A stretch of DNA of 64,000 nucleotides from Gadus chalcogrammus (taxonomy: Eukaryota > Chordata > Actinopteri > Gadiformes > Gadidae): positions 19,276,237 through 19,340,236 of the forward strand of contig NC_079415.1 in assembly GCF_026213295.1 (NCBI RefSeq), in the 5' to 3' direction. Each line of letters opens with the position of its first letter. Position 1 is the first letter of the stretch. A program made the translations under genes and the position numbers. Below the pieces are notes generated by a model. That model was not told the DNA's origin, ran no database searches, and saw nothing but the letters and a program-made list of their open reading frames with translations. Below, one piece after another: positions 11,580 through 22,779 of this stretch.

Positions 11580-13209
11580 TTACTGTAATGATTAAGGCCT
11601 AATGCTTTTGTCTAGACTTCTCTGCTTAGGCTTGTTAGGGTGAGCAAGCGAGAGTACAAGAGAGTGAGCGAGAGAGAGAGAGAGAGAGAAGGAAGGAAGG
11701 AGGGAGGAGAGGAATCGTTGGGTGTCTATGGTGGGGTTGTGATGGGGGGAGGAGCTGTCACTCAATCAGTCAATATAACTAACAGACGTATATTCAAGGC
11801 ACTTAAATCGTTCTTGAGAAACAGGCTTCAGGAAATATAGCAAGATAAGGGACTGCTGCACTGCTGACCACAAATCAGTATCTTGTTCCTGTTCCACTCG
11901 TATGGTAGCCAGTAGAAAGTCAACAGTTTCACGAGTTTGAACTACATTCCCCCGAAACTATGAATATCTGTTGTTTTGTAAAGCTAAACAGGATGATCTT
12001 ATTGCTGTTTCACTGTAACTTCATTTAATTCTGATTATAGACCATCAATGCACGTGATTCTTTACACCGGCATGACCCACAATGACGCTCTTCCACTGAA
12101 AAGGGTTTTTCTTTCTGTGTGCATGATTTGTGAGATCAAAGATTTTTACCCTATCATAATACAATATGCAAAGATATGCAAACATGCATGCATGCACCGC
12201 GCAAACAGAACCTGGACAACACGGTTGTTTTTGGTTTCACGATTTTAACCCCTTCAGATCAGGTGGTTTCTGCTCTTCTTGTGGGTTTCAACCTTTCTGG
12301 CATTTCCTTGAAGGCAGAATGTCTGCTGTACATTATAATAAACATGATGACACAGCCTCATCCATCATTCCAGCCTGGAAAATAATAGCGCAGAGAGAGA
12401 GAGTGAGCGAGAGAGGGGGCTGGGGCAGAAAGACAACTGGGAGGGAAAATCTTTGAGTGACTGCAAAAAAGAAATAGGTGATGTAGGTTCTAAATCATCA
12501 CTGTTGCTGCTGTGTTGTGGATGCATCATGTTCGCAACATTTATAGGCATGTGCCAATCAAACTCAAAAAGTTTAGACGTCAACACGATTAAGACACTGT
12601 ATGCAAGCATATGTTGATGCAAGTTAATTTCTTCTATTACCCCGTAGGCCACACGATATTAAAGCTAACATTATTACCTCATTGGAACACACATTTATAG
12701 TGCTGACACTAGTTCTGACTAGTTTCTGCTTCTACTGATAGAGGGGTCAAGACAACACCATATCAGGGAAGTTGACTCTGCCGAGCTATCCTAACAAAGC
12801 TGAAAACCTACCTCTGCATTTTGTTTGGAGCCTAGGGTGTCGGGAATAATGCAGAATGCATGGATTATGTGTGTCAATGTCTGATCATGTAAAGGTTTAT
12901 GTTCCTGATTGTATCGATGCGTGGTTATTCGTGTCCGTTTGTGTCAGCTACAAATTAGCTGCTGTTTCATTGCCATGTCTTCAAAACATTTTAGAAGTTG
13001 GGAGCGTCACCCTAACCCTAACCCTCAGATCACATGGTCCAAACATGCACTAGGGGCCTAAAGCACTTAACTAGGATGGGATAATGCTCCACTGTGTGTG
13101 GACGTATGACGTTTGGCCTGCAGGTGGGGTTAGGGAGTCATGTTTGGGGCACTACGGATCTGCCCTGTTGATTGGGTCGGATTGTGTGCACCTGCTCGGA
13201 ATCAGACCT
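11580..13209. other. Unassigned sequence with a GA-rich tract
   Basis: No gene or element body was recognised. A GA/GGAA tract lies at about 11,663-11,710 and a shorter GAGA tract at about 12,394-12,418. A CCCTAACCCTAACCCT stretch at 13,011-13,027 is only about three telomere-like units and is too short to mean anything. Confidence 0.5.
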
Positions 13210-13431
13210 GCTAGGGAGTGTGTATTTATGTGACTGCCTTGCCTTGCAATAGGGATGAAGGCAGCGTGAGCGAGAGCTACAGCACAAAGGACTGGAAGCA
13301 GCAAACAGCAAACATTCTTTGAGCCCCTGCCAGTATTCGTTGCACGCTGTTATTGTTTATTATTATTAAACCGGGTATTGCCCAAGCACTACACTGACTC
13401 TGTCTCCTCTGTGCTAAAGAACTCTTACATT
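13210..13431 (+). repeat. Possible 5' LTR end of the gypsy element
   Basis: The sequence just before the gag reading has an ATTAAA signal at about 13,363 and ends in a CA-terminated block (CTCTTACA, to 13,431), followed by TTGGAGCCCAATATGGGGC, which could be a primer-binding site region. I could not find the matching left edge or a second copy, so the LTR extent is a guess. Confidence 0.35.
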
Positions 13432-13478
13432 GGAGCCCAATATGGGGCACAGAGCGGCCAAATCGAGATCAGTCGCCG

Positions 13479-14640
13479 TTGGCAAACGTATTGGGACACC
13501 TGGCCCAGATGTCGGAGTTGCAGGGCCAACTGCATCAAGTCCAGAATGGGGTGCTGTTGGAGATAGCCCAGTCTCTGGCGGCAGATCGGGCTATCCTCTG
13601 TGAACTCGTCACCTCCGTCGGAGGCGGAGACGGGTACAGAGCAGCTGTAGCCGTACCCCATATCCACATCCAAAAGATGGGGGAGTGCAACAACGCTGAG
13701 GCGTTCCTGGAAACCTTCCAGGGCGTGGCTGAGGTCTCCAGGTGGCCGTGTCAGGAGTGGCCTCACCATCTCCTGCCTCTCCTGACAGGCGAGGCCCAGC
13801 CTGCGGCCCAAAGTCTCACGGCCGTGAGCCAACGGGACTATGACGCCGTCGCCAGGGCCATCCGGGACTGGCTTACCTGAACCCGGAAGAGCATCGGTGC
13901 CGCTTCCGAGCGTTGGTGCTCACGGAGGGGGACCGACCCTTCGCCTGCGCCCAGCAGCTGCGTGACAGAGCCAGGAGGTAGCTGGTCCCGGACCAGAACA
14001 CGGCGGAGGGGCTCATGGAGCAGGTCATCCAAGAGAGGTTCATCGAGGGGCCAGAACCGGCCAGAACCGCCGCCTGGGTGCAGTACCAGCCCCCCGCCCC
14101 GCAGAGCCTCACGGCCACCATCGACCTTGCCGAGAGCCACCTGTCCCCCCCCTCCGTCGGACCAGCAACTGCCAACACCGAGGGCAATTGGGCGCCACTA
14201 TTCCAGAGCAGGCATGTGCATCACTTCCCCCCACCCAGCAGATGGGCGCTCAGACGGCAGGGGAGGGGTGTTGGCGACGCGGGCAGCCTGGCTACTTCCG
14301 TCGGGAGTGCCCTATGATGGACGCCTGCGTCCCGTCTCCTCCCAACAGTCTTGGTGAGGCGTACCGTATCCCAGTGAGGATACAGCAGGGTATGCACCAG
14401 GCTCTTCTGGATTCGGGCTGCATGCAGACCATGATCCATCAGCGCCTGGTGCGATCCGAGGCATAGGTAGAGGCATCTAGGGTTATGGTGAGGTGTATGC
14501 ATGGGGATGTTTACGAGTATCCCTTTGTCTCCATCGAAATTTGCTATTCGGGCAAAACGCACAGAATCAAGGCGGCCGTTAGGCCGAGCCCAACGCATCC
14601 CCTGATTCTGGAGTTAGATTGGAATGGTTTTCCACAGGCT
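13479..14640 (+). pseudogene. Gypsy gag and protease (decayed)
   Basis: The first frame (13,479-13,880, 133 codons) has the capsid-like stretch KMGECNNAEAFLETFQGVAE followed by LLPLLTGEAQPAAQSL, typical of fish gypsy gag. After a frame change, about 14,250-14,310 encodes CWRRGQPGYFRRECP, a CCHC knuckle in which the second cysteine is arginine. The protease follows with LLDSGCMQTMIHQRLV, where DSG is the aspartic protease active site, and an in-frame TAG at about 14,464. Gag would package element RNA and the protease would mature the polyprotein; this copy is dead. Confidence 0.8.
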
Positions 14641-14865
14641 GTTAGGGGGACTACGGGGGTGCGTACATGACAGATAGGGACATGTAAGTCTTGGGCTTGC
14701 TTACCCACACTTTAAGAAGGTTAGGGATAGGCTTTATCGTGTGTGTCGTGACACACACGAGTGAGGAGGACGTCGCCCAATTGACCTGTTGTTAAGCTCC
14801 GCCCTTAGTACGCAGATGAGCCAATGACATTACAGCCTTAACTATACTCGGACTGCCGTCGCCAT

Positions 14866-15545
14866 TCAGATTCAGATTCAGATTCAGAAAACTTTATTGT
14901 CTGTCGTAACAGAAAATCATCTTTGACGTGGCTCGACATACAAACAGGACAATGTACTGATCATTCATCATTGTTCATTGTTTATTTAAGCTGTTTATGG
15001 CAATGGGTAGAAATTAGTTTTTGTGTATGTTTTTCATAGAGAGGGGTACTCTAATTCGGCGGCCTGATGGCAGAAGTTGGAAGGACTTGTGCAGGGGGTG
15101 GGTGGGATCCTGTGTAATAAGGTTGGCTTTTCTTTTAACTGCCTGGCTGTGGAGTACTGATAATTGATTTTGAGTTTTGCCAGTTATTTTGCTTCCTTGA
15201 TTGATGATCCGGCTGAACCAGGATGTGATGTTGAACGTGAGTACAGATTCTATGAGTGATTTATAGACAGCTGTTAAAATGTCCTGTCTGACATCAAAGC
15301 TCCTGAGTTTCCTCAGCAGGAACAGGCGTTGCTGTGCCTTTTTGTACACCGAGTCTGTGTGCTGGGAGAAGGACAGATGGGTGTCGATATCTGTGCCCAG
15401 GTATCTAAAGGCCTCTACATGCTCAATTGTCTGCCCATTCAGCCTCAGCGGTTCAAAGAGAGGTTGGGGGTAAGATGTTCGCCTCCCTCCACAACACAGC
15501 TCCTTGGTCTTGGAGATGTTGAGCTCCAAAGAGCTCTCTTTTATC
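14866..15545 (-). mobile_element. 5'-truncated Rex1-like LINE fragment
   Basis: A minus-strand frame of 171 codons (15,014-15,529) reads ISKTKELCCGGRR, then FRYLGTDIDTHLSFSQHTD, KAQQRLFLLRKLRSFDV and FQLLPSGRRIRVPLSM, the C-terminal end of Rex1-like polymerases. The 3' tail at 14,866 is four ATTCAG units on the plus strand next to an ACTTTATTGT block, like the tail at 8,101. The fragment sits between protease and integrase remnants of the gypsy element. The frame is open to the end, so it is younger than its host. Confidence 0.8.
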
Positions 15546-15597
15546 TACAGCATCAGGGTGTTGTAGGCACCTGCTGATAGTAGGCAGCCAGAGAGGA

Positions 15598-16262
15598 GTG
15601 ATCCTTGATGTCGCCCATGGCTCTCTTGCGGCCCGTCCCCCTGGTAGAAGCCCCCTTCGACCGCATTGGTATGGATATTATCGGGCCATTAGAACGTCCG
15701 CACAGGGGTCCCGGAAGCAATTCCATTCCAGGCAACAATCCCAAAAGAGATTCTCCATGACCAGGGCACCAATTTCATGTCACGCACGCTTAGGGAACTT
15801 AGCGGGTTGTTGAAAATCAAGGCCATCCGCACAAGCGTCTATCGCCCACCCAGCCACAGACAGCTTGTGTGAGCATTTCAACCAGATCTTGAAGTCATTG
15901 ATCCGTAAGTTCGTACACAAGGATGCTCGAAATTGAAGAGAACTGGGAGGAGGGTTCCAGCGACAGCAAAAATTAAATAAGGTACGTCATGGCCTTGCGT
16001 GCAATGATGCACTCACTAGGATTATTGTCATGTGAGCATTTGCACTGAGCCCAGGAGAGTCAGAGACACCTGTACGACAAAGGCACTAGATTACGCGATC
16101 TCTCCCCTTACGAGGTAGTAAGGTCGGACAGGGGCAAGAGCAAACAGATATACTACATCAACCTCCTTAAGAGGTTGAACGATATGGTCCCTGTCACGCT
16201 GGTGACGACGCTACCCGAGAGAGATGGGTTTGGGCCGGAGGTCCCTTTGCTGTCTTCTACCA
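15598..16262 (+). pseudogene. Gypsy integrase fragment (decayed)
   Basis: Reading with frame changes, the plus strand gives VEAPFDRIGMDIIGPLERP (about 15,648), with the first catalytic Asp, then ILHDQGTNFMSRTLRELSG (about 15,750), with the second, and later a C-terminal NLLKRWNDRVPVTLVTTLP (about 16,165). The order matches the rve integrase core and C-terminal tail of chromovirus-like gypsy elements in fish. The Glu block is not readable. Several stops lie between the blocks. The enzyme would have joined element cDNA to the genome. Confidence 0.75.
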
Positions 16263-16458
16263 CCAGCGCCTTGCCGGGGTCAATAGTTAGATAACTCCTC
16301 TTGCAAGAAACCACGCAGACGACACGTTCCAGTTCACTCTTTCTTTATGATCGCTTGAAAGTAAGTTAAAACAACAATGTTTTCCGAGGCTAACTTGTAG
16401 CTAGAGAAGTAGCATAAAGACAGATGCAGAGCACTTTGTGTTCCAATTGTGTATGTAA

Positions 16459-17300
16459 AGGTACGGCCACACTGAACGCATTATGAGCATTAGAGGTGTA
16501 GAAAATCGGGATTTTTGCATAGGAAACCATGGGTTTAGGCCCGTTGATCTGTTACACGTGCTAAAGCAGCGCATAAGGCGCGTAAGAGGCGTTTTACGTG
16601 CCCAACGCACCAACGCGCGGAGTTCAAAAGATTGAACTTTTTATGCTCCTACGCGTGACGCATAGCCGCGATAGCCAATCAGCGTTGAGCTTGACCCGAT
16701 GTCACTGGCAGAGAGGTGGAGCCAAGGACGCACAGAAGCAGAGACAACATGGCCGACTAAGTCATCGTTTCAGTGTGTGCTCATACGATGAGGAGGTGGT
16801 GAAACTCACCCAGCTTGTAGCGCCTACGGAGGATGTCATGCACTAGAGTTTAGATTCTCCGCCCAAGCTATCCGAGCCGACCCACGGGCCGGGTCAGGCC
16901 GCGAAGCAAGACACCTCTGTTGCGCGTCGGTGGGGCTCGGGCTCAGGCTCATAATTAGTTAATGTGTCAGGCCGGGCGGGGCTCAGACAGAACATGCACG
17001 GCCTCGGGCCGGGTCGGGCTTGATTTTCTGGGCTCGATCAAAGCTCTATCATGCACCCAAACATGGCGTTTGGGTTTCCTACTCTCCTCGAACACCCACA
17101 ACAAATACAGCGCTGATTTGTTGTGGGTGATCTCGGTGATCTCAGCCATGTTTGTGGAGCAAAAGAAAAGCAGGGGAAAATACGTTTTGGGCGGGCTCAT
17201 CTAGCTGCGTTATGCGCGTTGAACCATTTTTGTGACACACAATAATCAAGCATCAGGTTAGGCGCGTTGTGCAAGTAACACGTTCAGTGTGGCCATACCT
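16459..17300. mobile_element. PIF/Harbinger-like MITE with TAA target duplication
   Basis: The ends are inverted: AGGTACGGCCACACTGAACG on the left and, reading the other strand, AGGTATGGCCACACTGAACG on the right. TAA flanks both sides (16,456-16,458 and 17,301-17,303). A 3-bp TNA duplication and this length suit a non-autonomous PIF/Harbinger element. A GC-rich block with GGGCTCGGGCTC at 16,880-17,060 may be a further insertion. Confidence 0.8.
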
Positions 17301-17444
17301 TAACGGAGCGTGCAGCTGGTAACCATGACAACATTAAAACAAGACATTTTGCGGGGCAATAATAACTTTGGCCAGTAGGTGGCATCAGTGGTTCAGTAAC
17401 AAACGTACAGGGGAAACACACGTGAAATAGAACAGTCCCTGTTC

Positions 17445-17497
17445 CATGTCCCACCTCTCCGATGCTAGAGTTGGCCGCCATCGAGGAGTCCCACAGT
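17445..17497 (+). pseudogene. Gypsy reverse transcriptase, upstream piece
   Basis: The plus strand reads MLELAAIEESHS up to base 17,497, the standard lead-in to the first reverse transcriptase block of gypsy elements, where W-x-S-P-I-V-L-V normally follows. That continuation is found in frame at 56,743 (DWCSPIVLVGKPDGSV). The reading therefore stops at the left edge of the compound insertion. Confidence 0.75.
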
Positions 17498-17576
17498 CTG
17501 TGCGTTTACATGGGACATCTAGATCGGATTAAGCCTTATACCGATTTAGCTACTCGAACGGACCGTGTCAATTTAA

Positions 17577-18207
17577 AGGCCGATCCATACCTCCGGATCC
17601 GGACGAAATTCGTCTGTCGCCCCAAACGTTGCCCCCGGAGCTACCCTTCATACCTCCGTCTGGTTTCAGCGTTGTTATCGATGTTACGCAATAAATCCTC
17701 TAGAGGGCAGTGACTGTCGTTTCACAAATTAACGGCATCTACAATCGCAAACATGACATCTGTAGCGATGATTTTGCTTTGCGTCATCCGAAATCGACAA
17801 AAAAAAGTGCAAAAAGTGTGCGGTGGCATGTGACACCCCTCACCAACCCGCAGATTATCTCCTCAAAATGTTGTTAAATTACCAGTTACAACTCATTGCC
17901 AAAGCAGGGGAACAATAACAATAAACAATAAAGTTTGAACAGTAAAGTACAAAACGTCAAATACTATATATATATATATATATATACATATAATATACAT
18001 ACGATATTATACGACTATCTATTTTCGCGAATGGTCTGACTTTTGACTCTATACTGCCGCCTCGATTTCCGGTGGCATTGCTCCGGTTCTCCCGGAGCAC
18101 TCTGGATTCGTAAGCTCAGAGGCGACGGACCCATTTACGGACGAAACACCTCCGGGACTGGACGAAACTGTCCGTATCCGTATTTACCGTAGGGTGTGAA
18201 CGGGCCT
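17577..18207. mobile_element. Putative MITE, first of three in a row
   Basis: Bounded by TAA at 17,574-17,576 and 18,208-18,210. The termini start AGGCC on the left and, reversed, AGGCCCGTTCACACC on the right, with only a short exact inverted match. Internally both halves carry CTCCGG and CGGACGAAA-type blocks in opposite sense. A (TA)n run lies at 17,967-17,986. Confidence 0.5.
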
Positions 18208-18210
18208 TAA

Positions 18211-18686
18211 CGCCTCGTTTCCACATACGTACATTCTCGTATGCGATCCAACCGTCTCCGACCGAAAGTCCATTCATTCCTATGTGATTCTCCGTAATGT
18301 CCGTTTTTCCTCCGAGACTCCTCCCCTCCGTAAAATTTCTGTCCGGTATGTCCGTAATACACGTTCAAAAAATTTAACTTTCGCCGTCGTTTTACGGAGA
18401 TACCGTATGAAAGTTTTTATGTTTTTCACAAAACATGTAAGTACCTGGCAGGCCAAACTCCTCGCCGATCTCTTTCCAAGCCTGGTTGGTTTTGTTTTTA
18501 TCTCTGTATATGTCGATCCTCATGTTCCAAAGTACCGGTCTCCTAAAAACGGCCATTATAATACGTTCCCCAATCTTTTTGGCTGACCGTAAATAAATTC
18601 ATGTACGTACGTAAAACACTAGCGCCCCCTTCCATAAATTAACGGAAGCACGGATACGAAAAACATACGTATGTGGAAACGAGGCG
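18211..18686. mobile_element. TAA-flanked MITE, copy 1 of a tandem pair
   Basis: Termini are CGCCTCGTTTCCACATACGT on the left and its inverse ACGTATGTGGAAACGAGGCG on the right. TAA flanks both sides. It is nearly identical to the next copy over its full 476 bases, with scattered single-base differences. No coding capacity is seen. Confidence 0.88.
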
Positions 18687-18689
18687 TAA

Positions 18690-19165
18690 GGCCTCGTTTC
18701 CACATACGTACATTCTCGTATGCGATCCAACCGTCTCCGACCGAAAGTCCATTCATTCCTATGTGTTTCTCCGTAATGTCCGTTTTTCCTCCGAGACTCC
18801 TCCCCTCCGTAAAATTTCTGTCCGGTATGTCCGTAATACACGTTCAAAAAATGTAACTTTCGCCGTCGTTTTACAGAGATACCGTATGAACGTTTTTATG
18901 TTTTTCACAAAACATGTAAGTACCTGGCAGGCCAAACTCCTCGCCGATCTCTGTCCAAGCTTGGTTGGTTTTGTTTTTATCTCTGTATATGTCGATCCTC
19001 ATGTTCCAAAGTACCGGCCTCCTAAAAACGGCCATTATCACACGTTCCCCAATCTTTTTGGCTGACCGTAAATAAATTCATGTCCGTACGTAAAACACTA
19101 GCGCCCCCTTCCGTAAATTTACGGAAGCACGGATACGAAAAACATACGTATGTGGAAACGAGGCG
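18690..19165. mobile_element. TAA-flanked MITE, copy 2 of a tandem pair
   Basis: Same family and same orientation as 18,211-18,686, starting GCCTCGTTTCCACATACGTA and ending ACGTATGTGGAAACGAGGCG, with TAA at 18,687-18,689 and 19,166-19,168. The two copies share one TAA. Confidence 0.88.
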
Positions 19166-19805
19166 TAAGAGATCGGATAATGGCCGGAGCATGGCTGAAT
19201 CCGCTACCCTAGGTGGCGCTGTAGCCCTTTCAACAAGTGGTTATAGAGCCACTTCCGGTTAACCTGAGCGGCAGCGGGAGGAGTCGTCCAGCCGGAGGAG
19301 TCCGCCTACGTCCAAGAGGTCAGAACAATGGAGTATCGGAGAAATGGCATGGACCCGAAGTGAACTGACACCTGTCCCGCATATGGCAACAATCCCTATC
19401 CCTTCCATGTAGCATTTCAATCTTGACTTCAGAGAGTCAAAGCCAACCCACACAGCAAAAGGACTCCGCGGCTAGGGTTGCCAACCGTCCCGTAAAATAC
19501 GGAATCGTCCCTTATTTGGCAATTAAATGTTGCGTCCCGTATTGAACCAATACGGGACGTAATTTGTTCCGTATTTCCATAAATCTCCAATACACATGTC
19601 TGTCACACACACAAATACTAAATCTAACAATGATCAAAACAAAACACAGGGAATACGGTACTACGGTCAGCAAAATTGTCGCGGCGGGATCTACGCAAGA
19701 CCGGCTCCGGTCATCTGTGTGTATGCGCATGCGTGTGGTGGTCACGGTTGCCTAGCGACAGACACCACACACCGGCGCTGCTCACAAAACCCGCGCCTTT
19801 TAAAA

Positions 19806-20093
19806 ATGCCCACTACACCCGGTACTCCACCACGTCCTCAAAAGCGTAAACGCTTGCAGAAATACGGACGTGAGTGGGAAGACGCACATCCTTGGCTGGA
19901 CAGCGTCAGTGGAGATGTTTACAAGGCAAGTTGTAAAATATGTCGGCGAGTGTTTTCAGTGGCGCACGGTGGTCTGTCTGACATCAGACAGCATGCAACA
20001 GGAGAGCAACACTGCAGACACGAAAGATCACAGAAGACCCAAGCGTCAGTGTCACAGTTCTTCATACCCCAATCATCTCCTGAGGTTGATACG
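19806..20093 (+). CDS. BED-type zinc finger exon of hAT element
   Basis: ATG at 19,806 opens 96 codons. After a basic start (PRPQKRKRLQKYGREW) comes WLDSVSGDVYKASCKICRRV and later GLSDIRQHATGEQH, giving the C-x2-C and H-x4-H-type ligands of a BED finger, the DNA-binding module of hAT transposases. The exon ends at GAT ACG before GTATGAG, a good splice donor, leaving phase 0. The next exon at 20,383 starts in the same phase. An open frame also continues upstream from 19,596, but the ATG at 19,806 fits the family's usual start. The product would sit in the nucleus and bind element ends. Confidence 0.75.
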
Positions 20094-20382
20094 GTATGAG
20101 ACATTATGTTGTGATTGATTTCCTATCTGGTTGTGCTTTTGCCAGAACATCGCAGTGCATGGGCAGAGCCTATTTTAGTAAACTGTTGTGGTTTGATTGA
20201 TGTTTAGGATGTTGAGTTTCAAAAGTTGAATGAACGACCATTTATTTAATATACAGAAGTATATAAATATTATATATGGCCACTTAAAGAACAAATCATA
20301 CTAATGGATTAACAGTTAATAAATAAATAAATACATTTGTTAAAAGAAAACCTTTATTCTTTAATATACATACATTTCCTAG

Positions 20383-20607
20383 ATCATCCCAGCATCCACT
20401 GGATGTGTGGAAAGGATCTTCTCCAGAATGGCCAACAAATGGAGTGAATGCAGGAACAGGTGCTCCACAGAGCTCATGAGAAGTGAGCTCCTGATCACTC
20501 TCAACTTTGAGCAGTCCTGTTCAGAGTTTTATAACAGCGCTTTGAAAGACAAAGAGTTACTCAGTGCTGCAAGGAGTAACAAGAAGTACACCTGGAAAAA
20601 GAAGTAA
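20383..20607 (+). CDS. hAT C-terminal dimerisation exon
   Basis: After the acceptor TTTCCTAG the reading ATC ATC CCA is in phase with the BED exon and runs 74 codons to TAA at 20,605. It contains STGCVERIFSRMANKWSE and RSELLITLNFE, the last part of the hAT dimerisation domain, and ends in the basic KKYTWKKK. Nothing in between encodes the DDE core. Spliced, the two exons would give about 170 residues: a DNA-binding head joined to a dimerisation tail. Whether it is transcribed is unknown. Confidence 0.72.
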   Translation: MIPASTGCVERIFSRMANKWSECRNRCSTELMRSELLITLNFEQSCSEFYNSALKDKELLSAARSNKKYTWKKK

Positions 20608-21273
20608 CAGTTTTGAGGGGAGGAGTAATGTTGAGGGAAGGAGTAATGATTGGCACTTTCTTTTTTTACATAAGTTTATAAGTGTTTTTGTTGTTTATTT
20701 GTACTGGTTTTTTTTGTAAAATTTTTCAAAGAGAGTCCCTATAGTTATGCACTTAAAAAGTAACATGAAGTTCTCAGTTTATTTAGTTTATATTTTAAAA
20801 GTTCATTGCTGCACACGCCACACAAAGAGATTTCATTCAAGATTTAATTGACTGCACTTTATAAGAGAATGTTATGTGGTAATAAAGCATTTCAAGCTTT
20901 AAGTATGACTAATTGCTTTCTTGATCAACCCTTTACTAAAAACACCAGCACAAAATAAAACATACCACTAATGCGGGCGCCCCGCCCCACAGGAGTCGGC
21001 CCGTGGTGGGCGTCCCTTATTTTAATTTCTGAAAGTTGGCAACCCTATCCGCGGCGGATCCGCTATGGAGGTATTGCGGCTTCCGGAACGGATCCGTAAA
21101 ACCAGTGCCGTGTTCCAATACCCAAGGGCGTAACCACGCATTCTTTGGGGGGGTCGTGTCCCCCCCAATGTTGAGAAAATACTAACCTGTCCCCCCCAAT
21201 ATACAGCAGGATAAAATGTAAAATATATGTTCTCTTTTTATGAACCCTGTCAATGGATCGGTCTCTTGTTATG

Positions 21274-22135
21274 CAGTGATGTTGCTAGGTACGCGTCCTG
21301 CGTCCCTGACGCATTAAAATCTGAAAGGACGCACTAAACTCACTATCCATGCGTCCCGGGGACGCATCTCATTTTCCCCATGAAAAACGATACATTGTGA
21401 ACATTAAACAACTCGTGTTTAATCACAGTAACTGGCCAAAGAAACCTTCTTGTGAGCAGATCGGACAAGCGCTGTTTCAACCCTCTGCGCATCTACTCGG
21501 CGCAGACGTGATCCCCTGTACAAGGTATCGCAACATGCTAATTTAGCCGCTACCAAAACAACTAGCTCGTCACCGCTGATTTCATTTCAACAATTAAAAA
21601 TACGAACTTCATAGTAAATAAACCCACGTTTCCACTGCTCGATGCTGTGCTCATTCGTGTCGAATGAGCAAATCCAACAGGATTTTTTTGCAATCCTTCT
21701 GATTGAATATATGTACATTTATGACAAAATCGTGAGGACTAGGCTTGTGACACACACACATACACACAAATGTGGCGCTCGCGCGGTAATAGCTCATTGG
21801 CGCCACCTAGTGATCATTATGTGCAAATGCACAGCCTCTCATTAAAATGACTTAGGGGTCATTTGACCCCTCTTGCGGCGCTAGGAGTAAGTAAAAATGG
21901 CCCGGCGTTTCTAGTGTTAAACATGAACGGTTGAGTACTCCAGCTCTAACCATATCATACCACCATCAAGGAGTTTAACACTATTAATTTAATTTAAGAA
22001 ATAGAATAATAATAAAAAAGAAACACATTTTTTAAACTGGGGAGTCGGGACCCATTGAATTTCTCAGGGACCCACCCAACTCGCCACCTGTGGGTCCCGG
22101 GGACTCACTACATTGAAAACCTATCAACATCACTG
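21274..22135. mobile_element. Second hAT-like element nested inside the first
   Basis: The left end CAGTGATGTTGCTAGGTACG and the inverse of the right end CAGTGATGTTGATAGGT match over the first 18 bases with one difference. GTTATG is found on both sides (21,268-21,273 and 22,136-22,141); 8 bases would be expected for hAT. No coding exon is seen. Subterminal blocks GGACGCA and GGGACCCA are repeated. Confidence 0.72.
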
Positions 22136-22303
22136 GTTATGTCTTATTTATTTTCAATTTATTTCCGTTTGTTGAGTGTGTGAATCCCCCCTCCTAATTG
22201 TACACTTGTGCGATTTAGTTTGAAACCACCTCGCGACTTTCTGCGTTGTCATGGTTACCCCACACTCTTTCTTCAGTGAGAGCCAAGAAAGTAAAGTTGA
22301 GTA

Positions 22304-22378
22304 ATGGAGGATTTGAGGTTACCTAAAAAGCAGAAGAAACTGGACCAACAGCCAAGCATACGCAGTTTTTTTCAGACA
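22304..22378 (+). pseudogene. hAT N-terminal exon fragment
   Basis: ATG at 22,304 opens 25 codons, MEDLRLPKKQKKLDQQPSIR followed by Ser-Phe-Phe, then a donor GTAAGT. A short basic start followed by an S-x-x-x-F-F motif is usual for the first exon of ZMYM/KIAA1586-type hAT genes. Downstream exons are missing from this copy. Confidence 0.55.
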
Positions 22379-22735
22379 GTAAGTAACTTGACAGGCATGC
22401 TGAAAGCAGTGGCCAGACAGGGACATGCTCTGGACATGCAGGTGATAAGGTGAGAATTTTGAATATGAGACTAGACAGCCTTACAACATTGTTTATAACC
22501 TGGGCCTACATGTCAGCAATACATAAAAGTAGCCTACTTCTAATACAAGCAGAATATATAGACCAAAAGGATCACGAAGGTCAGCCACTGTTCTTCTGAT
22601 AACATAATGACATGTGGTCATGGGTATGTGGTATTTTTCCATTGGAAGCTATCCTTTTTGCTACAGTACTACTGGAAGAGCATAATTGTAATTGGTAGGT
22701 GTGTTTAAGGTCAGTAAGCAGCTAACCAAAACAAA

Positions 22736-22779
22736 GTGTGTGTGTATGTGTGTGTGTGTGTGTGTGTGGGGGGGGGGGG
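22736..22779. repeat. (GT)n followed by G-run
   Basis: A short GT microsatellite runs into a tract of about 12 G. Simple sequence inside the hAT element. Confidence 0.9.

Larger units (their letters stand above)
13432..16290 (+). mobile_element. Ty3/gypsy retrotransposon, internally deleted
   Basis: Plus-strand pieces occur in the order gag, zinc knuckle, protease, [Rex1-like fragment], integrase. The reverse transcriptase and RNase H that should lie between protease and integrase are missing. A separate gypsy-type polymerase reading occurs at 17,445-17,497 and 56,743-57,178, but its order after the integrase means it is a second copy or a rearranged piece. Stops and frameshifts occur throughout. 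Confidence 0.75.
19473..21047 (+). mobile_element. hAT element, internally deleted, 8-bp TSD
   Basis: The left end is TAGGGTTGCCAACCGTCCC and the right end GTTGGCAACCCTA. TCCGCGGC is present on both sides (19,465-19,472 and 21,048-21,055), the 8-bp duplication expected for hAT. Inside are only two coding exons, a BED-type zinc finger and a C-terminal dimerisation segment; the catalytic core has been lost. Confidence 0.92.

Noticed and set aside
13009..13027. CCCTAACCCTAACCCT, telomere-like
   Set aside because: About three units only; no subtelomeric context, and similar short runs occur in LINE sequence at 8,139-8,152.
18284..19065. Frames of 100 and 130 codons with nearly equal sequence
   Set aside because: They are the same chance frame in the two tandem MITE copies.
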